From the NCBI RefSeq assembly GCF_001513975.1, contig NZ_KQ947989.1, positions 62,001 through 126,000 on the forward strand: a DNA stretch of 64,000 nucleotides, given 5' to 3'. The translations under genes and the position numbers were made by a program. Shown piece after piece: positions 16,565-25,551 of this stretch (within the stretch, counting starts at the first letter, position 1; each line of letters begins with the position of its first letter). The notes under the pieces are model-generated. The model did no database searches and was not told where the DNA came from. It saw only the letters and a list, made by a program, of their open reading frames with translations. Source of the DNA: Streptomyces curacoi (lineage in GTDB: Bacteria > Actinomycetota > Actinomycetes > Streptomycetales > Streptomycetaceae).

Positions 16565-17074
16565 ATGCATGCCAAGGACATCCTCATCGACGGGTACAAC
16601 CGCATCCAGGAAGAGGTCCACGCCGCCGTCGAGGGCCTCGGCCCGGACGACCTCATCGCCCGGCCCTCCCCCGACGCCAACTCCATCGCCTGGCTGATCT
16701 GGCATCTCACCCGGGTCCAGGACGACCACATCGCCGACGCCTTCGACCTCGACCAGGTGTGGCTGACCCAGGACTTCCAGAAGACCTTCGGACTGGACCT
16801 GCCGCGCCACGACACCGGCTACGGCCACACCGCCGCCAAGGTCGCCAAGGTGCGGGTCGACTCCGGTGACCTGCTGACCGGCTACTACGACGCCGTGCAC
16901 GAGCAGACCCTCCAGGCCCTGCGCGGGACGACCGCGGCGGATCTGGAACGCATCGTGGACGAGCGCTGGGATCCGCCGGTCAGCCTCGGCGTACGGCTGG
17001 TCAGCGTCCTGTCCGACGATCTGCAGCACGTCGGACAGGCCGCCTACGTCCGTGGACTGCTCGCGGGCTCGTAG
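16565..17074 (+). CDS. DinB/DUF664-family protein
   Basis: This 169-residue four-helix-bundle protein belongs to the DinB superfamily (mycothiol- or bacillithiol-dependent enzymes and metal binders). The metal-ligand histidines are visible in WLIWHLTRVQDDHIAD and in DDLQHVGQAAYVRGLL. Actinobacterial relatives include mycothiol S-transferases and maleylpyruvate isomerase-like enzymes; the reaction here is unknown. The start is ATG 16565, with GAAGGTGG just upstream. It is convergent with adenosine deaminase, with 14 bp between stops. Confidence 0.82.
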   Translation: MHAKDILIDGYNRIQEEVHAAVEGLGPDDLIARPSPDANSIAWLIWHLTRVQDDHIADAFDLDQVWLTQDFQKTFGLDLPRHDTGYGHTAAKVAKVRVDSGDLLTGYYDAVHEQTLQALRGTTAADLERIVDERWDPPVSLGVRLVSVLSDDLQHVGQAAYVRGLLAGS

Positions 17075-17088
17075 ACCCACGGGCTGCT

Positions 17089-18159
17089 TCAGAGCGCGGC
17101 GTCGTAACCCGGCAGGACGACGTCCTCGATCAGGGCCTTGCGCTCGTCGAACGGGATGAACGCGCTCTTCACCGCGTTCACCGTGACCGTGCGCAGGTCC
17201 TCGACCGTCCACCCGGCCTGCTCGACCAGCAGGGACATCTCGCGCGTCATCGTCGTCCCCGACACCAGGCGGTTGTCGGTGTTGAGGGTGACGCGGAAAC
17301 CGAGGTCCTTCAGCGCGGTGATCGGGTGCTCGGCGATGGAGGTGGCGGCGCCGGTCTGGAGGTTGGAGGTCGGGCACATCTCCAGGGCGATACGGCGGTC
17401 GCGCACCCAGCCCGCCAGACGGCCGAGCTTGCCGTCCACGATGTCCTCGGTGATGCGCACGCCGTGACCTATGCGCTGGGCGCCGCACACCTGCAGGGCC
17501 TGGTGGATGCTGGGCAGGCCGTGCGCCTCGCCGGCGTGGATGGTGAACGGCACGCTCTCGCGGCGCAGGTGCTCGAAGGCGTCGAGGTGGTCGGCGGGCG
17601 GGAAGCCGTCCTCGGCACCGGCGATGTCGAAGCCGACGACACCGGCGTCCCGGAAGGCGACGGCAAGGTCGGCGGCCTCGCGGACGCGGTCGAACATCCG
17701 CATGCCGCACAGCAGGGTGCCGACCCGGACGGGCGTCCCGGCGGCGGCCGCCTTGGCCATGCCGGCGGCGAGGCCCTCCTGGACCGTCTCCACGACCTCG
17801 CTCATCGTCAGCCCGCCCCTGGTGTTCAGCTCGGGGGCGTAGCGCACCTCGCCGTAGACGACGCCGTCCTCGGCCAGGTCGAGGACGTACTCCTCGGCGG
17901 TGCGCAGCAGGCCTTCGCGGGTCTGCATCACGGCGAGGGTGTGCTCGAAGGTGGCGATGTAGCGGACCAGGTCGCCGGAGTTCGCGGCCTCGAAGTACCA
18001 GGCGGCGAGCTCGTCGGGGTCGGTGGTGGGCAGGGTGTGGCCGACCGCCTCCGCGAGCTCGACCACGGTGGCGGGGCGCAGGCCGCCGTCGAGGTGGTCG
18101 TGCAGGACGGCCTTGGGGAGGCGGCGGATCACTTCGGCGTCTACGCGCGTAGCAGTCAT
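17089..18159 (-). CDS. add: Adenosine deaminase
   Basis: This 356-residue cytosolic enzyme hydrolyses adenosine or deoxyadenosine to inosine in purine salvage. The zinc ligands and active site are intact: HDHLDG near the N-terminus, HAGEAHG with catalytic Glu, RIGHG, and LNTDNR for the Asp ligands. The length and order match bacterial adenosine deaminases. AAGGA lies upstream of the ATG at 18159. It stands alone between the DinB gene and a VOC gene. Confidence 0.93.
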   Translation of the reverse strand: MTATRVDAEVIRRLPKAVLHDHLDGGLRPATVVELAEAVGHTLPTTDPDELAAWYFEAANSGDLVRYIATFEHTLAVMQTREGLLRTAEEYVLDLAEDGVVYGEVRYAPELNTRGGLTMSEVVETVQEGLAAGMAKAAAAGTPVRVGTLLCGMRMFDRVREAADLAVAFRDAGVVGFDIAGAEDGFPPADHLDAFEHLRRESVPFTIHAGEAHGLPSIHQALQVCGAQRIGHGVRITEDIVDGKLGRLAGWVRDRRIALEMCPTSNLQTGAATSIAEHPITALKDLGFRVTLNTDNRLVSGTTMTREMSLLVEQAGWTVEDLRTVTVNAVKSAFIPFDERKALIEDVVLPGYDAAL

Positions 18160-18246
18160 GGCGGGGTCTTTCCTTGAGCGGGACTGTTCGGAGCGGCGGG
18201 GAAGGTCGGCCGGCAGAGAGAAGGCCAGTCGGCCGGGGGCGGGAGG

Positions 18247-18633
18247 TCAGTCGGCGGGCTGGAGCAGGTCCCAGCGATTGCCGTACAGGTCCTGGAAGAC
18301 GGCGACCGAGCCGTACGGCTCGTGCCGGGGCTCCTCCAGGAAGGTCACGCCCGCGGCGAGCATGCGGGCGTGGTCGCGGGCGAAGTCGTCGGTGTGCAGG
18401 AAGAACCCGACGCGCCCGCCGGTCTGGTCGCCGACCCGGGCCCGCTGCTGGTCGCCCCTGGCCCGGGCGAGCAGCAGTCCGGTGCCCTGATCGCCGGGCA
18501 CCACGACGACCCAGCGGGACCCGTCCGGGTGCGGGGTGTCCTCGACGAGCCGGAAGCCGAGGGCTTCGGTGTAGAAGCGGATCGCCTCGTCGTAGTCGTC
18601 GACGACGAGGGTGACCAGGGCGATGCGTCTCAT
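18247..18633 (-). CDS. VOC family protein
   Basis: This 128-residue single-domain glyoxalase-fold protein starts VTLVVDDYDEAIRFYTEALGF and ends YGNRWDLLQPAD. Candidate metal residues are those in the first strand and the Glu in FLEEPRHE. It resembles the YkcA/glyoxalase-like group seen all over Streptomyces, and neither substrate nor pathway can be inferred. It lies about 90 bp upstream of add on the same strand and could be co-transcribed with it. Confidence 0.85.
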   Translation of the reverse strand: MRRIALVTLVVDDYDEAIRFYTEALGFRLVEDTPHPDGSRWVVVVPGDQGTGLLLARARGDQQRARVGDQTGGRVGFFLHTDDFARDHARMLAAGVTFLEEPRHEPYGSVAVFQDLYGNRWDLLQPAD

Positions 18634-18784
18634 CGGGGCCTTCCGGGAGGTGCGATTGACGGGAGAGGTTATACGTAAAACCCTTCGGACGCCAGTCGCT
18701 CCGAGGACCTAGGACTCACGCCCGAACCGAGGCCGGACGCGGGCCCGATCCGCACGACCCACTCCCCCCGGTACGGTCCCCGCC

Positions 18785-19243
18785 ATGAAGATCACCGAGC
18801 CGCCCCGCAGCCCCGAACGGCGCAAACACGATCTCCTGGCCCGACTGGACCGGGAGATGGACGTATGGGTCGCCACGGCCGACCCCGACGGACTGCCGTG
18901 CCTGGTCCCGCTCTGGTTCGTGTGGGACGGCGAATCCCTGTGGCTCTCGACCCGGCCGACCACCGCGACCGGCCGCAACCTGCGCGACGGCGGCCGGGCC
19001 CGGCTGGCGCTCGGGGACACCCTGGACGTCGTACTCGTCGACGGTGACGCGGAGATGTACGGCGCCGACGAGGTGCCGGCCGCGGCGGCGGAGGCGTTCC
19101 TGGCGAAGACGGGCTGGGACCCCCGCGCGGACGAGGCCCCGTACGTCTACTTCCGGGTGCGTCCGCGCACGGTACAGGCGCGGAACGGCGAGCACGAGAT
19201 GCGCGGCCGGTATCTCATGCGGGACGGGGTGTGGGTGGTCTGA
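18785..19243 (+). CDS. Pyridoxamine 5'-phosphate oxidase-like, F420/flavin split-barrel protein
   Basis: This 152-residue split-barrel protein has MDVWVATADPDGLPCLVPLWFVWDG and STRPTTATGRNL, the flavin/F420-phosphate-binding strands of the PPOX/FDOR superfamily. Actinobacterial members commonly use F420. The helix insertion 95-115 and final RYLMRDGVWVV are typical of the short form. No partner gene is near. The start is ATG 18785. It is probably a redox enzyme on a small heterocycle, but the substrate is unknown. Confidence 0.82.
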   Translation: MKITEPPRSPERRKHDLLARLDREMDVWVATADPDGLPCLVPLWFVWDGESLWLSTRPTTATGRNLRDGGRARLALGDTLDVVLVDGDAEMYGADEVPAAAAEAFLAKTGWDPRADEAPYVYFRVRPRTVQARNGEHEMRGRYLMRDGVWVV

Positions 19244-19365
19244 GCCGGGCGCCCCGGGTGTACCGCCTCCCGACATTCTTTTCCCGCACGGGAGTTACCT
19301 GGGAGTAATCCCCGATGGTTTGATGTGCGGCGCCACTCAACCCCCCTCACCCTCAGGGAGATCCA

Positions 19366-20352
19366 GTGACGCTCTTTGCACCGCGCCGCACCCAGGGCGC
19401 GGCCGTGCTGGCCCTCGCGCTCGCCGCCACCGGGCTCGCCGGTGCCGCGCCCACCGCGGCGGCCGCCGAACAGGCACCGCCGCTGCGGGTGCTGTCGTAC
19501 AACGTGTTTCTGTTCAGCAAGACCCTCCACCCGAACTGGGGCCAGGACCACCGGGCGGCGGAGATCGCGAAGGCGTCCTTCTTCCGCGGGAACGACGTCG
19601 TGGTGGTGCAGGAGGCGTTCGACAACTCCTCGTCGGACGCGCTGAAGTCCGCGGTGGCGGGCGAGTATCCGTATCAGACGCCGGTGGTGGGGCGGAGCAG
19701 GGACGGCTGGGACGCGACGGGCGGCGCGTACTCGGCGACGACGCCCGAGGACGGCGGGGTCACGGTCCTCAGCAAGTGGCCGGTGCTGCGCAAGGAGCAG
19801 TACGTGTACAAGGACGCGTGCGGGGCGGACTGGTGGTCCAACAAGGGCTTCGCGTATGTGGTGTTGAACGTGAACGGCGCCAAGGTGCACGTCGTCGGCA
19901 CGCACGCCCAGTCGACCGACCCGGGCTGTGCCGCGGGTGAGGCGGCGGCGATGCGCAGCCGGCAGTTCAAGGCGATCGACGCCTTCCTTGACGCGAAGAG
20001 CATCCCGGCGGGCGAACAGGTCGTGGTCGCCGGTGATCTGAACGTCGACTCGCGCACGCCCGAGTACGCCTCGATGCTCGCGGACGGGGGGCTGGTGGGC
20101 GCCGACACGCGCACCGGGCACCCGTACTCCTTCGACACACAGGACAACTCCATCGCCCGTGACCGCTACCCCGACGACCCGCGCGAGGACCTGGACTACG
20201 TCCTGCACCGCGCGGGTCACGCCCGGCCGAGCGTCTGGAAGAACGAGGTCGTCAAGGAGCGGAGCGCGCCCTGGACGGTGACGAGTTGGGGCACGGACTA
20301 CACGTACACCAACCTCTCCGACCACTACCCGGTGATCGGGTACGCGGGCTGA
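19366..20352 (+). CDS. Secreted sphingomyelin phosphodiesterase
   Basis: This 328-residue exported enzyme has an Ala-rich signal peptide (about 1-32, cleavage after PTAAAA). A DNase I/neutral-sphingomyelinase fold follows. Diagnostic residues are visible: LSYNVFLF, VVVQEAFDN (metal Glu), GTHAQSTD, AGDLNVDSRTPEY and the final LSDHYPVIG catalytic Asp-His. It should release phosphocholine from sphingomyelin or related lipids. The GTG at 19366 follows AGGGAG. It is a single-gene unit, and phosphate or choline scavenging is a reasonable role. Confidence 0.9.
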   Translation: MTLFAPRRTQGAAVLALALAATGLAGAAPTAAAAEQAPPLRVLSYNVFLFSKTLHPNWGQDHRAAEIAKASFFRGNDVVVVQEAFDNSSSDALKSAVAGEYPYQTPVVGRSRDGWDATGGAYSATTPEDGGVTVLSKWPVLRKEQYVYKDACGADWWSNKGFAYVVLNVNGAKVHVVGTHAQSTDPGCAAGEAAAMRSRQFKAIDAFLDAKSIPAGEQVVVAGDLNVDSRTPEYASMLADGGLVGADTRTGHPYSFDTQDNSIARDRYPDDPREDLDYVLHRAGHARPSVWKNEVVKERSAPWTVTSWGTDYTYTNLSDHYPVIGYAG

Positions 20353-20371
20353 GCGACGCCCGGTGCCCGGC

Positions 20372-21277
20372 TCAACCGCCGTGCCGACGTGCCGCGTTGA
20401 GCCGGGCCAGCTCGTCGTCGGTGAGGCGGAGCGCGCCCGCGGCCACGTTCTCCACGAGGTGGTCGGGGTTGCCGGTGCCGGGGATGGCGAGGACGTGCGG
20501 GCCCTGGTGCAGGGTCCAGGCGATGCGGACCTGGGTGGGACTCGCGCCGTGCGCCCGGGCGACCGCGAGCACCTCCGCGTCGTGGGCGGTGGTCGCGCCC
20601 TCCGCCCCCGCCTCACCGGCCACGGCGTAGAAGGGCACGAAGGCGATGCCCTGCTCTCCGCAGAGGCGCAGGACCTCGTCGTCCACGGGGTCGGGGCGGT
20701 CGACGGCGTACCGGTTCTGCACGCACACCACGGGCGCGATGGCCCGCGCCTCGGCGAGGTGCCGGGGCTCGACGGCGGAGACTCCGAGGTGCCGGATCAG
20801 GCCTGCCTCGCGCAGCTCGGCCAGCGCACCGAAGTGCTCGGCGATGGAGTCCTGCCGCATGCGGCGCAGGTATACGACGTCGAGGTGGTCGCGGCCGAGC
20901 TGGCGCAGGTTCTCCTCGACGTGGCCGCGCAGTTGGTCGGGCCGGGCCGAGGTGCCCCACTCCCCGTGGTAGTCGCGGTAGGGACCGACCTTCGCGGCGA
21001 TGACCAGGTCGTCCGCGTACGGCGCCAGCGCGCTGTTGATGAGTTCGTTGGCCGAGCGGAGGGCGGAGAAGTAGAAGGCGGCCGTGTCGATGTGGTTGAC
21101 GCCGAGTTCGATCGCCTTGCGCAGGACGGCCATTGAGCGCTCGCGGTCGCTCGGTGTGCCGTGGTGGAAGGCGGCGCTGCCGGTCAGCCGCATCGCGCCG
21201 AGTCCGACGCGGTTGACGGAGAGATCGCCGAGCTTCCAGCTGCCCGCGGCGTCCGCGGTGATCGTTGCGGAGGTCAT
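20372..21277 (-). CDS. Aldo/keto reductase (YdbC/IolS-like)
   Basis: This 301-residue aldo/keto reductase has catalytic Asp and Tyr in HIDTAAFYF and Lys in AAKVGPY. The usual active-site His position reads YLRRM, i.e. Arg, as in several YdbC-like proteins. The cofactor region near the C-terminus is AIPGTGNPDHLVENV. The start is ATG 21277. It is divergent from the GH43 gene across 171 bp that hold a 22-bp palindrome, so it is probably co-regulated with that sugar locus and may reduce a released aldose. Confidence 0.88.
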   Translation of the reverse strand: MTSATITADAAGSWKLGDLSVNRVGLGAMRLTGSAAFHHGTPSDRERSMAVLRKAIELGVNHIDTAAFYFSALRSANELINSALAPYADDLVIAAKVGPYRDYHGEWGTSARPDQLRGHVEENLRQLGRDHLDVVYLRRMRQDSIAEHFGALAELREAGLIRHLGVSAVEPRHLAEARAIAPVVCVQNRYAVDRPDPVDDEVLRLCGEQGIAFVPFYAVAGEAGAEGATTAHDAEVLAVARAHGASPTQVRIAWTLHQGPHVLAIPGTGNPDHLVENVAAGALRLTDDELARLNAARRHGG

Positions 21278-21356
21278 CGGCGGAGTCTCGCACACGTCGT
21301 GGGCGGTGCGAGGGCTGGAGCGGGGGCGTGCGGGCCAGGGCCCCTTGGGCATCGCC

Positions 21357-21378
21357 GCGATGTTAACGTTAACATCGC
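21357..21378. promoter_or_regulatory. 22-bp perfect palindrome, candidate LacI operator
   Basis: The half-site GCGATGTTAAC is followed directly by its exact reverse complement. It lies between divergent aldo/keto reductase and GH43 genes, about 80 bp from either start. Its TTAACGTTAA core in a high-GC genome stands out, and size and symmetry suit a LacI-family dimer. The nearby LacI gene at 24167-25186 is the obvious candidate binder. Confidence 0.75.
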
Positions 21379-21448
21379 CTTTCCCGCCTCTGCCTGCCGC
21401 AACGAATCCCGCACGCATCCCACCCCACCCCGCCTCGGAGTGCGCCCC

Positions 21449-23044
21449 GTGCCGACCTTCGCCAACCCCGTTCTCGCCGGCTGTCATCCGGACCCGTCGG
21501 TCTGCCGCGTCGGGGAGGACTACTACCTGGTCACGTCATCGTTCGCGTACTACCCCGGCATCCCGGTCTTCCACAGCCGTGACCTGGTGCGCTGGCGCCC
21601 GCTGGGTCATGTGGTGCATCGGTCCCCCCAGTTGTCGCTGACCGGGCTGGACGTCTCCGACGGCATCTGGGCTCCCACCATCCGCCATCACGAGGGCACC
21701 TTCTACGTGGTCTCGACCCTGGCGAGGGGCCGCCAGGGCAGCGTCACGTTCCTCGCCACCGCCTCCGACGCCGCCGGCCCCTGGTCGGATCCGGTCGTGC
21801 TGGAGGCGGAGGGCATCGACCCGTCGCTGTTCTTCGACGAGGACGGCCGCTGCTGGTTCACCGCCTGCCGCGACGCCGCGCACCCGGACGCGGGCGGTCC
21901 CGGCGAGCTGTGGATGCGTGAGCTCGACCTCGGGAGCCTGGCCCTGACCGGCCCGACCCACGTCCTGTGGCACGGGGCGATGCGTGGCGCCTGGGTGGAG
22001 GCGCCGCATGTGTACCGACGCGATGGCCTGTACTACCTGATCGCCGCGGAGGGAGGCACCGAGAGCAATCACGCCGTGACCGCGGCTCGTGCCGAGGCCG
22101 TCACCGGCCCCTACTCCACGGACCCCAGGAGCCCTCTGCTCACCCATCGCCATCATGGGCCGGCGGAACCCATACAGAACGTCGGCCACGTCGACCTCGT
22201 CGACACCCCCGCCGGGGAGACCTGGGCCGTGACGCTGGGCGTGCGGCCGATCGACGGCACGCACACGCTCGGCCGCGAGGTCTTCCTCGTGCCGGTCGAA
22301 TGGACCCCCAGGGGGCCCGTCTTCGCACCGGACACCGGACGGGTGACGCTGTCGGAGCGGCTGCCCGCGGGCATCCCTGCCGCGGCCGGGCGACCACACC
22401 AGGACGGGCCCGTGCGGGACGACTTCACCGGCACGGCGCTCGGCCCGGAGTGGAACAGCCTGCGCGGGCCGGTCGACAGCCTCGTCCAACTCCGCCCGGG
22501 CGAAGGCGGCCTGACCATCCGGCTGTCCCCGGAGCCCCTCACCACCACAGGCACCCCCGCGTTCATCGGGCGCCGCCAGCAGCATCTTCGTCTGCGCGTC
22601 AGCACCCGCATCCGCTTCACCGCCACGGCGCCGACGCAGGAGGCTGGACTGACCGTCTTCCAGAGCCACAGGCAGCACGCCACTCTGGCCCTGACCGTCG
22701 ACGCCTCCGGAACCCCGCACGCCGTGCTCACCGCCCGTGAGGCAGGTGTCGGTACCCGCCTGGCGGCCGTCGCCGTGGCGGACAGCGAGGTGATCTTGGC
22801 AGTAGACAGCGACGAGTCCGGTTACACCTTCCACGTCGAGGACGACTCCACGCGGACCACCCTCGGCAGCATCGAGCGGCCCTTCTTCAGCACGGAACGC
22901 GCCGGCGGTTTCGTCGGCGTCCACATCGGCCTGTACGGCACCGGCAGCGCCGAGGCCGGCCCGGCCGAGGCAGATGTGCGCTGGTTCGACTACGCGCCGG
23001 TCGCGAGCTCCCGGGGGGCGGGCTCGGGACCGGATCAGCTGTAG
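21449..23044 (+). CDS. GH43 beta-xylosidase/arabinofuranosidase
   Basis: This 531-residue glycosidase has a five-bladed GH43 propeller (about 3-310), then a concanavalin-like C-terminal domain typical of beta-xylosidases. The catalytic base Asp is in GCHPDPSV, the pKa-modulating Asp in EGIDPSLFF, and the acid Glu in GAWVEAPHVY. No signal peptide is seen, so it should cleave imported xylo- or arabino-oligosaccharides in the cytosol. The GTG at 21449 has GGAG eight bases upstream. The 3' end overlaps the convergent aldo/keto reductase by 10 bp. Likely controlled by the palindrome at 21357. Confidence 0.88.
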   Translation: MPTFANPVLAGCHPDPSVCRVGEDYYLVTSSFAYYPGIPVFHSRDLVRWRPLGHVVHRSPQLSLTGLDVSDGIWAPTIRHHEGTFYVVSTLARGRQGSVTFLATASDAAGPWSDPVVLEAEGIDPSLFFDEDGRCWFTACRDAAHPDAGGPGELWMRELDLGSLALTGPTHVLWHGAMRGAWVEAPHVYRRDGLYYLIAAEGGTESNHAVTAARAEAVTGPYSTDPRSPLLTHRHHGPAEPIQNVGHVDLVDTPAGETWAVTLGVRPIDGTHTLGREVFLVPVEWTPRGPVFAPDTGRVTLSERLPAGIPAAAGRPHQDGPVRDDFTGTALGPEWNSLRGPVDSLVQLRPGEGGLTIRLSPEPLTTTGTPAFIGRRQQHLRLRVSTRIRFTATAPTQEAGLTVFQSHRQHATLALTVDASGTPHAVLTAREAGVGTRLAAVAVADSEVILAVDSDESGYTFHVEDDSTRTTLGSIERPFFSTERAGGFVGVHIGLYGTGSAEAGPAEADVRWFDYAPVASSRGAGSGPDQL

Positions 23045-24006
23045 AAGTTCTTGGACCAGCGATGCCTGGCCAACAGCGCGAGTTCCCGAGTGGTCAGCGG
23101 GGGTGAGTCGGCGACCGCGGCATTGCGTTCCACGTTCGCCAGTGAGCGCATCCCGACGATGACCGTGGAGACCGCCTGCCCGGCAAGCGCGAACCGCAGG
23201 GCCGTGGACGGCAGCTCGTCGACTCCGATCCCCAGGTCGGCGACGAGCGCGTCCACGCGCTTCTCGACCCGGGCGGGCCGGTCGTCCCTGAAGTACCAGT
23301 TGCGCCAGTCGCCCTCCGGGAAGGTGACACCCGGCCGGATCGAGCCCGTCAGGGCACCTTCGTCGAGGACGACCCGCCCGATCACGCCCACGCCGTACTC
23401 GGCACAGGCGGGCAGCAGGGCGTCGGCGGGCGTCTGCTCGAAGATGTTGTAGATGACCTGGACCGCGTCCAGGACCCCGGTCCGCAGCAGTGTGAGCACG
23501 TTCTCGGGCTGGTGGTCCTTGACGGAGATCCCGAAGAACCTGATCCTGCCCTCCCGTTTGAGGGCCTCCACCGTCTCCAGCCAGTCGCCGCGGCCGGTCC
23601 ACTCGTCCTCCCAGGTGTGCAGCTGAAGGAGATCGACGTGGTCGCGGCCCAGCTCGCGCAGGCTGGTCTCCAGGCTCTCGCGCAGGTGCGAGCCGGGGAA
23701 GGCGTCCATGACGTCGAGCCCGCTGGGCGCCAGCGACACCGGGACCTTCGGCCCGGCCTTCGTCGCCACGTACACGCCGTCACCGCCGCCCGGGAGTTCC
23801 CTGAGCGCACGGCCTACGACGCGCTCGCTGCGGTCGTACGCCCTGGCGGTGTCGATGAAGTTGACGCCCAGATCGAGGGCACGGCGCAGGGCGCGCACCC
23901 CGGAGTCGTCGTCGGCGCCGACCCAGGCTCCCTGGCCCAACCCCCAGGCTCCGTAGCCGATCTCGGACACGCTCAGACCGGTCCGGCCGAGTTCCCGGTA
24001 ACGCAT
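23035..24006 (-). CDS. Aldo/keto reductase
   Basis: This 323-residue reductase starts MRYRELGRTGLSVSEIGYG. It keeps Asp and Tyr in FIDTARAYD, Lys in ATKAGPK and His in LQLHTWED. It resembles the L-fucose/D-threo-aldose dehydrogenase-type branch that oxidises or reduces free sugars. It sits between GH43 and the LacI regulator, in the same orientation as the regulator. A role on pentoses or other sugars released by the GH43 enzyme is likely but is inference. Start ATG 24006; a CGAAACTTTCG element lies about 150 bp upstream. Confidence 0.87.
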   Translation of the reverse strand: MRYRELGRTGLSVSEIGYGAWGLGQGAWVGADDDSGVRALRRALDLGVNFIDTARAYDRSERVVGRALRELPGGGDGVYVATKAGPKVPVSLAPSGLDVMDAFPGSHLRESLETSLRELGRDHVDLLQLHTWEDEWTGRGDWLETVEALKREGRIRFFGISVKDHQPENVLTLLRTGVLDAVQVIYNIFEQTPADALLPACAEYGVGVIGRVVLDEGALTGSIRPGVTFPEGDWRNWYFRDDRPARVEKRVDALVADLGIGVDELPSTALRFALAGQAVSTVIVGMRSLANVERNAAVADSPPLTTRELALLARHRWSKNFYS

Positions 24007-24153
24007 GTGCTCTCTGGACTCCCTGGGTGACGGCCGCCGACCGGGGCCGCTTTCCGTGCGCCTCCGGGCAGCCTCAAGGGGCCCGTGCGGAGCACGACTT
24101 GCCCGCACGACGCTACCGACGGCGGCCTACTGTTCACCAGCTCGGCAGGACAG

Positions 24154-24164
24154 CGAAACTTTCG
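24154..24164. promoter_or_regulatory. CGAAACTTTCG palindrome
   Basis: This 11-bp palindrome lies between the LacI gene stop and the aldo/keto reductase start. As I recall, the same motif is repeated upstream of xylanase genes in S. lividans and other streptomycetes. Its presence in a xyloside locus is suggestive, but a single copy 150 bp from the gene is weak evidence. Confidence 0.45.
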
Positions 24165-24166
24165 GA

Positions 24167-25186
24167 TCAGCGCGAACGGGGAGCGGCGGTGCTGCGCCGC
24201 ACGACGAGCTCCGGCGTGATCTTCTGCCGTGCCGCCCGCTCCCCGCGCAGCATCCGCACCAGCAGCTCGATGGCACTGCTGCCGAGGTGACCGAAGTCCT
24301 GTCGTACGGTGGTCAGGGCGGGCACCAGGTAACCGGCCCCCTTGATGTCGTCGAACCCGACCACCGACACGTCCTGCGGCACGTGCACGCCCCGTTCCGC
24401 GAACGCCGCCAGCACTCCCATGGCCATCTGGTCGTTGCCCGCGAAGACGGCAGTCGGCAGGGCGGTGCCGTCCGCACAGAGGCGATGGGCGAGGCGGAAC
24501 CCGCTCTCCGCGGTGAAGTCCCCTTCCAGTTCCAGTACGACCTCGTCCGCCCCGGCGGCGGCGATCTCGGCCCGCCAGCCCTCGACGCGTGCCCGTGCGT
24601 CGAAGGTGCGCAGGTCACCGGTGAGGTGGGCGATCCGCCGGTGCCCGAGGTCGAGGAGATGCCGTACCGCCAGGCGCGCGCCGAGCTCCTGATCGACCTC
24701 GACGAAGCTCAGTTCGGGGTTGGGCGCGCTTCCGGACATCACCACCGCCACCGGCACGTCGAGGACGAGGCCGGACAGCGCCTCCACCGCGGCAGGGCGG
24801 TCGGCGACCACCGCGATCGCCTCCACCGCCTGGTCCGTGAGCCGCCGCAGTGTCTCCACCAGGTCACCGGTGCTGCTGCCGCCCTGCCGGCTCGCCAGGC
24901 TCACCCAGTAGCCGGCTCGCTCGGCGGCCGTCTCCACTCCCCGCAGGATGCGGGGCAGTTCGTACAGCTCAGAGCCGACGATCACCACACCGATCGTTGA
25001 GGAACGGCGGCTCTTGAGGGCCCTGGCCACACTGTTGCGGCGATAGCCCAGCTTCCGGATCGCGGCCTCGACCCGGCTCCGGGTCTCCGGCCGCACCGAC
25101 GGATGGCCGTTGATGACGCGGGAGACGGTGATGTGCGAGACGCCGGCCTCCCGTGCCACGTCCATCATCCCCGGCGGCCGGTTCAT
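24167..25186 (-). CDS. LacI-family transcriptional regulator
   Basis: This 339-residue regulator has an N-terminal LacI helix-turn-helix (MMDVAREAGVSHITVSRVIN) with the hinge helix ARALKSRRSSTIG. A periplasmic-binding-type sugar domain follows (TAVFAGNDQMAMGVL, VSVVGFDDIKGAGYLVPALTTV). It would repress the adjacent GH43/aldo-keto reductase genes until a sugar binds. The ATG at 25186 is used, with GAGGAAC upstream; an earlier frame start overlaps the neighbouring GNAT gene and is unlikely. Candidate sites are the 22-bp palindrome at 21357 and CGAAACTTTCG at 24154. Confidence 0.92.
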   Translation of the reverse strand: MNRPPGMMDVAREAGVSHITVSRVINGHPSVRPETRSRVEAAIRKLGYRRNSVARALKSRRSSTIGVVIVGSELYELPRILRGVETAAERAGYWVSLASRQGGSSTGDLVETLRRLTDQAVEAIAVVADRPAAVEALSGLVLDVPVAVVMSGSAPNPELSFVEVDQELGARLAVRHLLDLGHRRIAHLTGDLRTFDARARVEGWRAEIAAAGADEVVLELEGDFTAESGFRLAHRLCADGTALPTAVFAGNDQMAMGVLAAFAERGVHVPQDVSVVGFDDIKGAGYLVPALTTVRQDFGHLGSSAIELLVRMLRGERAARQKITPELVVRRSTAAPRSR

Positions 25187-25245
25187 GTCGCTCGTTCCTC
25201 TGCCCTCGACGCCGGCATACGGCCTTGCGCTCACCGCCGATACTG

Positions 25246-25551
25246 TCACAGGCTCCGGGGCCGTTGCGCCTGGTGGAGCAGGTCCTGGTAGTCCGGGTGG
25301 CGGGCTATCCAGCCGCTGTAGAAGGGGCAGGTGGCGAGCACGCGCAGGCCCGCGGCACGCGCTTCGTCCAGCGAGGCCCGCACGAGCGCGGACCCCGCTC
25401 GCCTGCCCTCGTACCGGGGGGCGGCCTCGGTGTGCACGAAGGCGATGAGCTCCGGCGTGCGGATGTACTCCGCGAACCCCGCGATGCCGGACTCCCCTTC
25501 GACACGAGCCTCGTACCGGTGTGCCTCGGGGACGTCACTTATCCCGATCAC
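25246..25551 (-). CDS. GNAT-family N-acetyltransferase-like (YidJ/GtnA type)
   Basis: This 101-residue short acetyltransferase-like protein has strands YEARVEGESGIAGFAEYI, the acetyl-CoA-binding helix PRYEGRRAGSALVRASLDEARAAG and the end motif CPFYSGWIARHPDYQDLL. That is diagnostic of the small YidJ-like group, whose substrates are unknown. The GTG at 25551 has AAGGAGG eight bases upstream. It is upstream of the LacI gene on the same strand, with about 60 bp between. Confidence 0.85.
   Translation of the reverse strand: MIGISDVPEAHRYEARVEGESGIAGFAEYIRTPELIAFVHTEAAPRYEGRRAGSALVRASLDEARAAGLRVLATCPFYSGWIARHPDYQDLLHQAQRPRSL

Noticed and set aside
19288..19320. PHO-box-like direct repeat before the sphingomyelinase gene
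   Set aside because: The GTTACCT/GTAATCC repeats have the right 11-base period but match the PhoP consensus poorly, so I did not annotate them.
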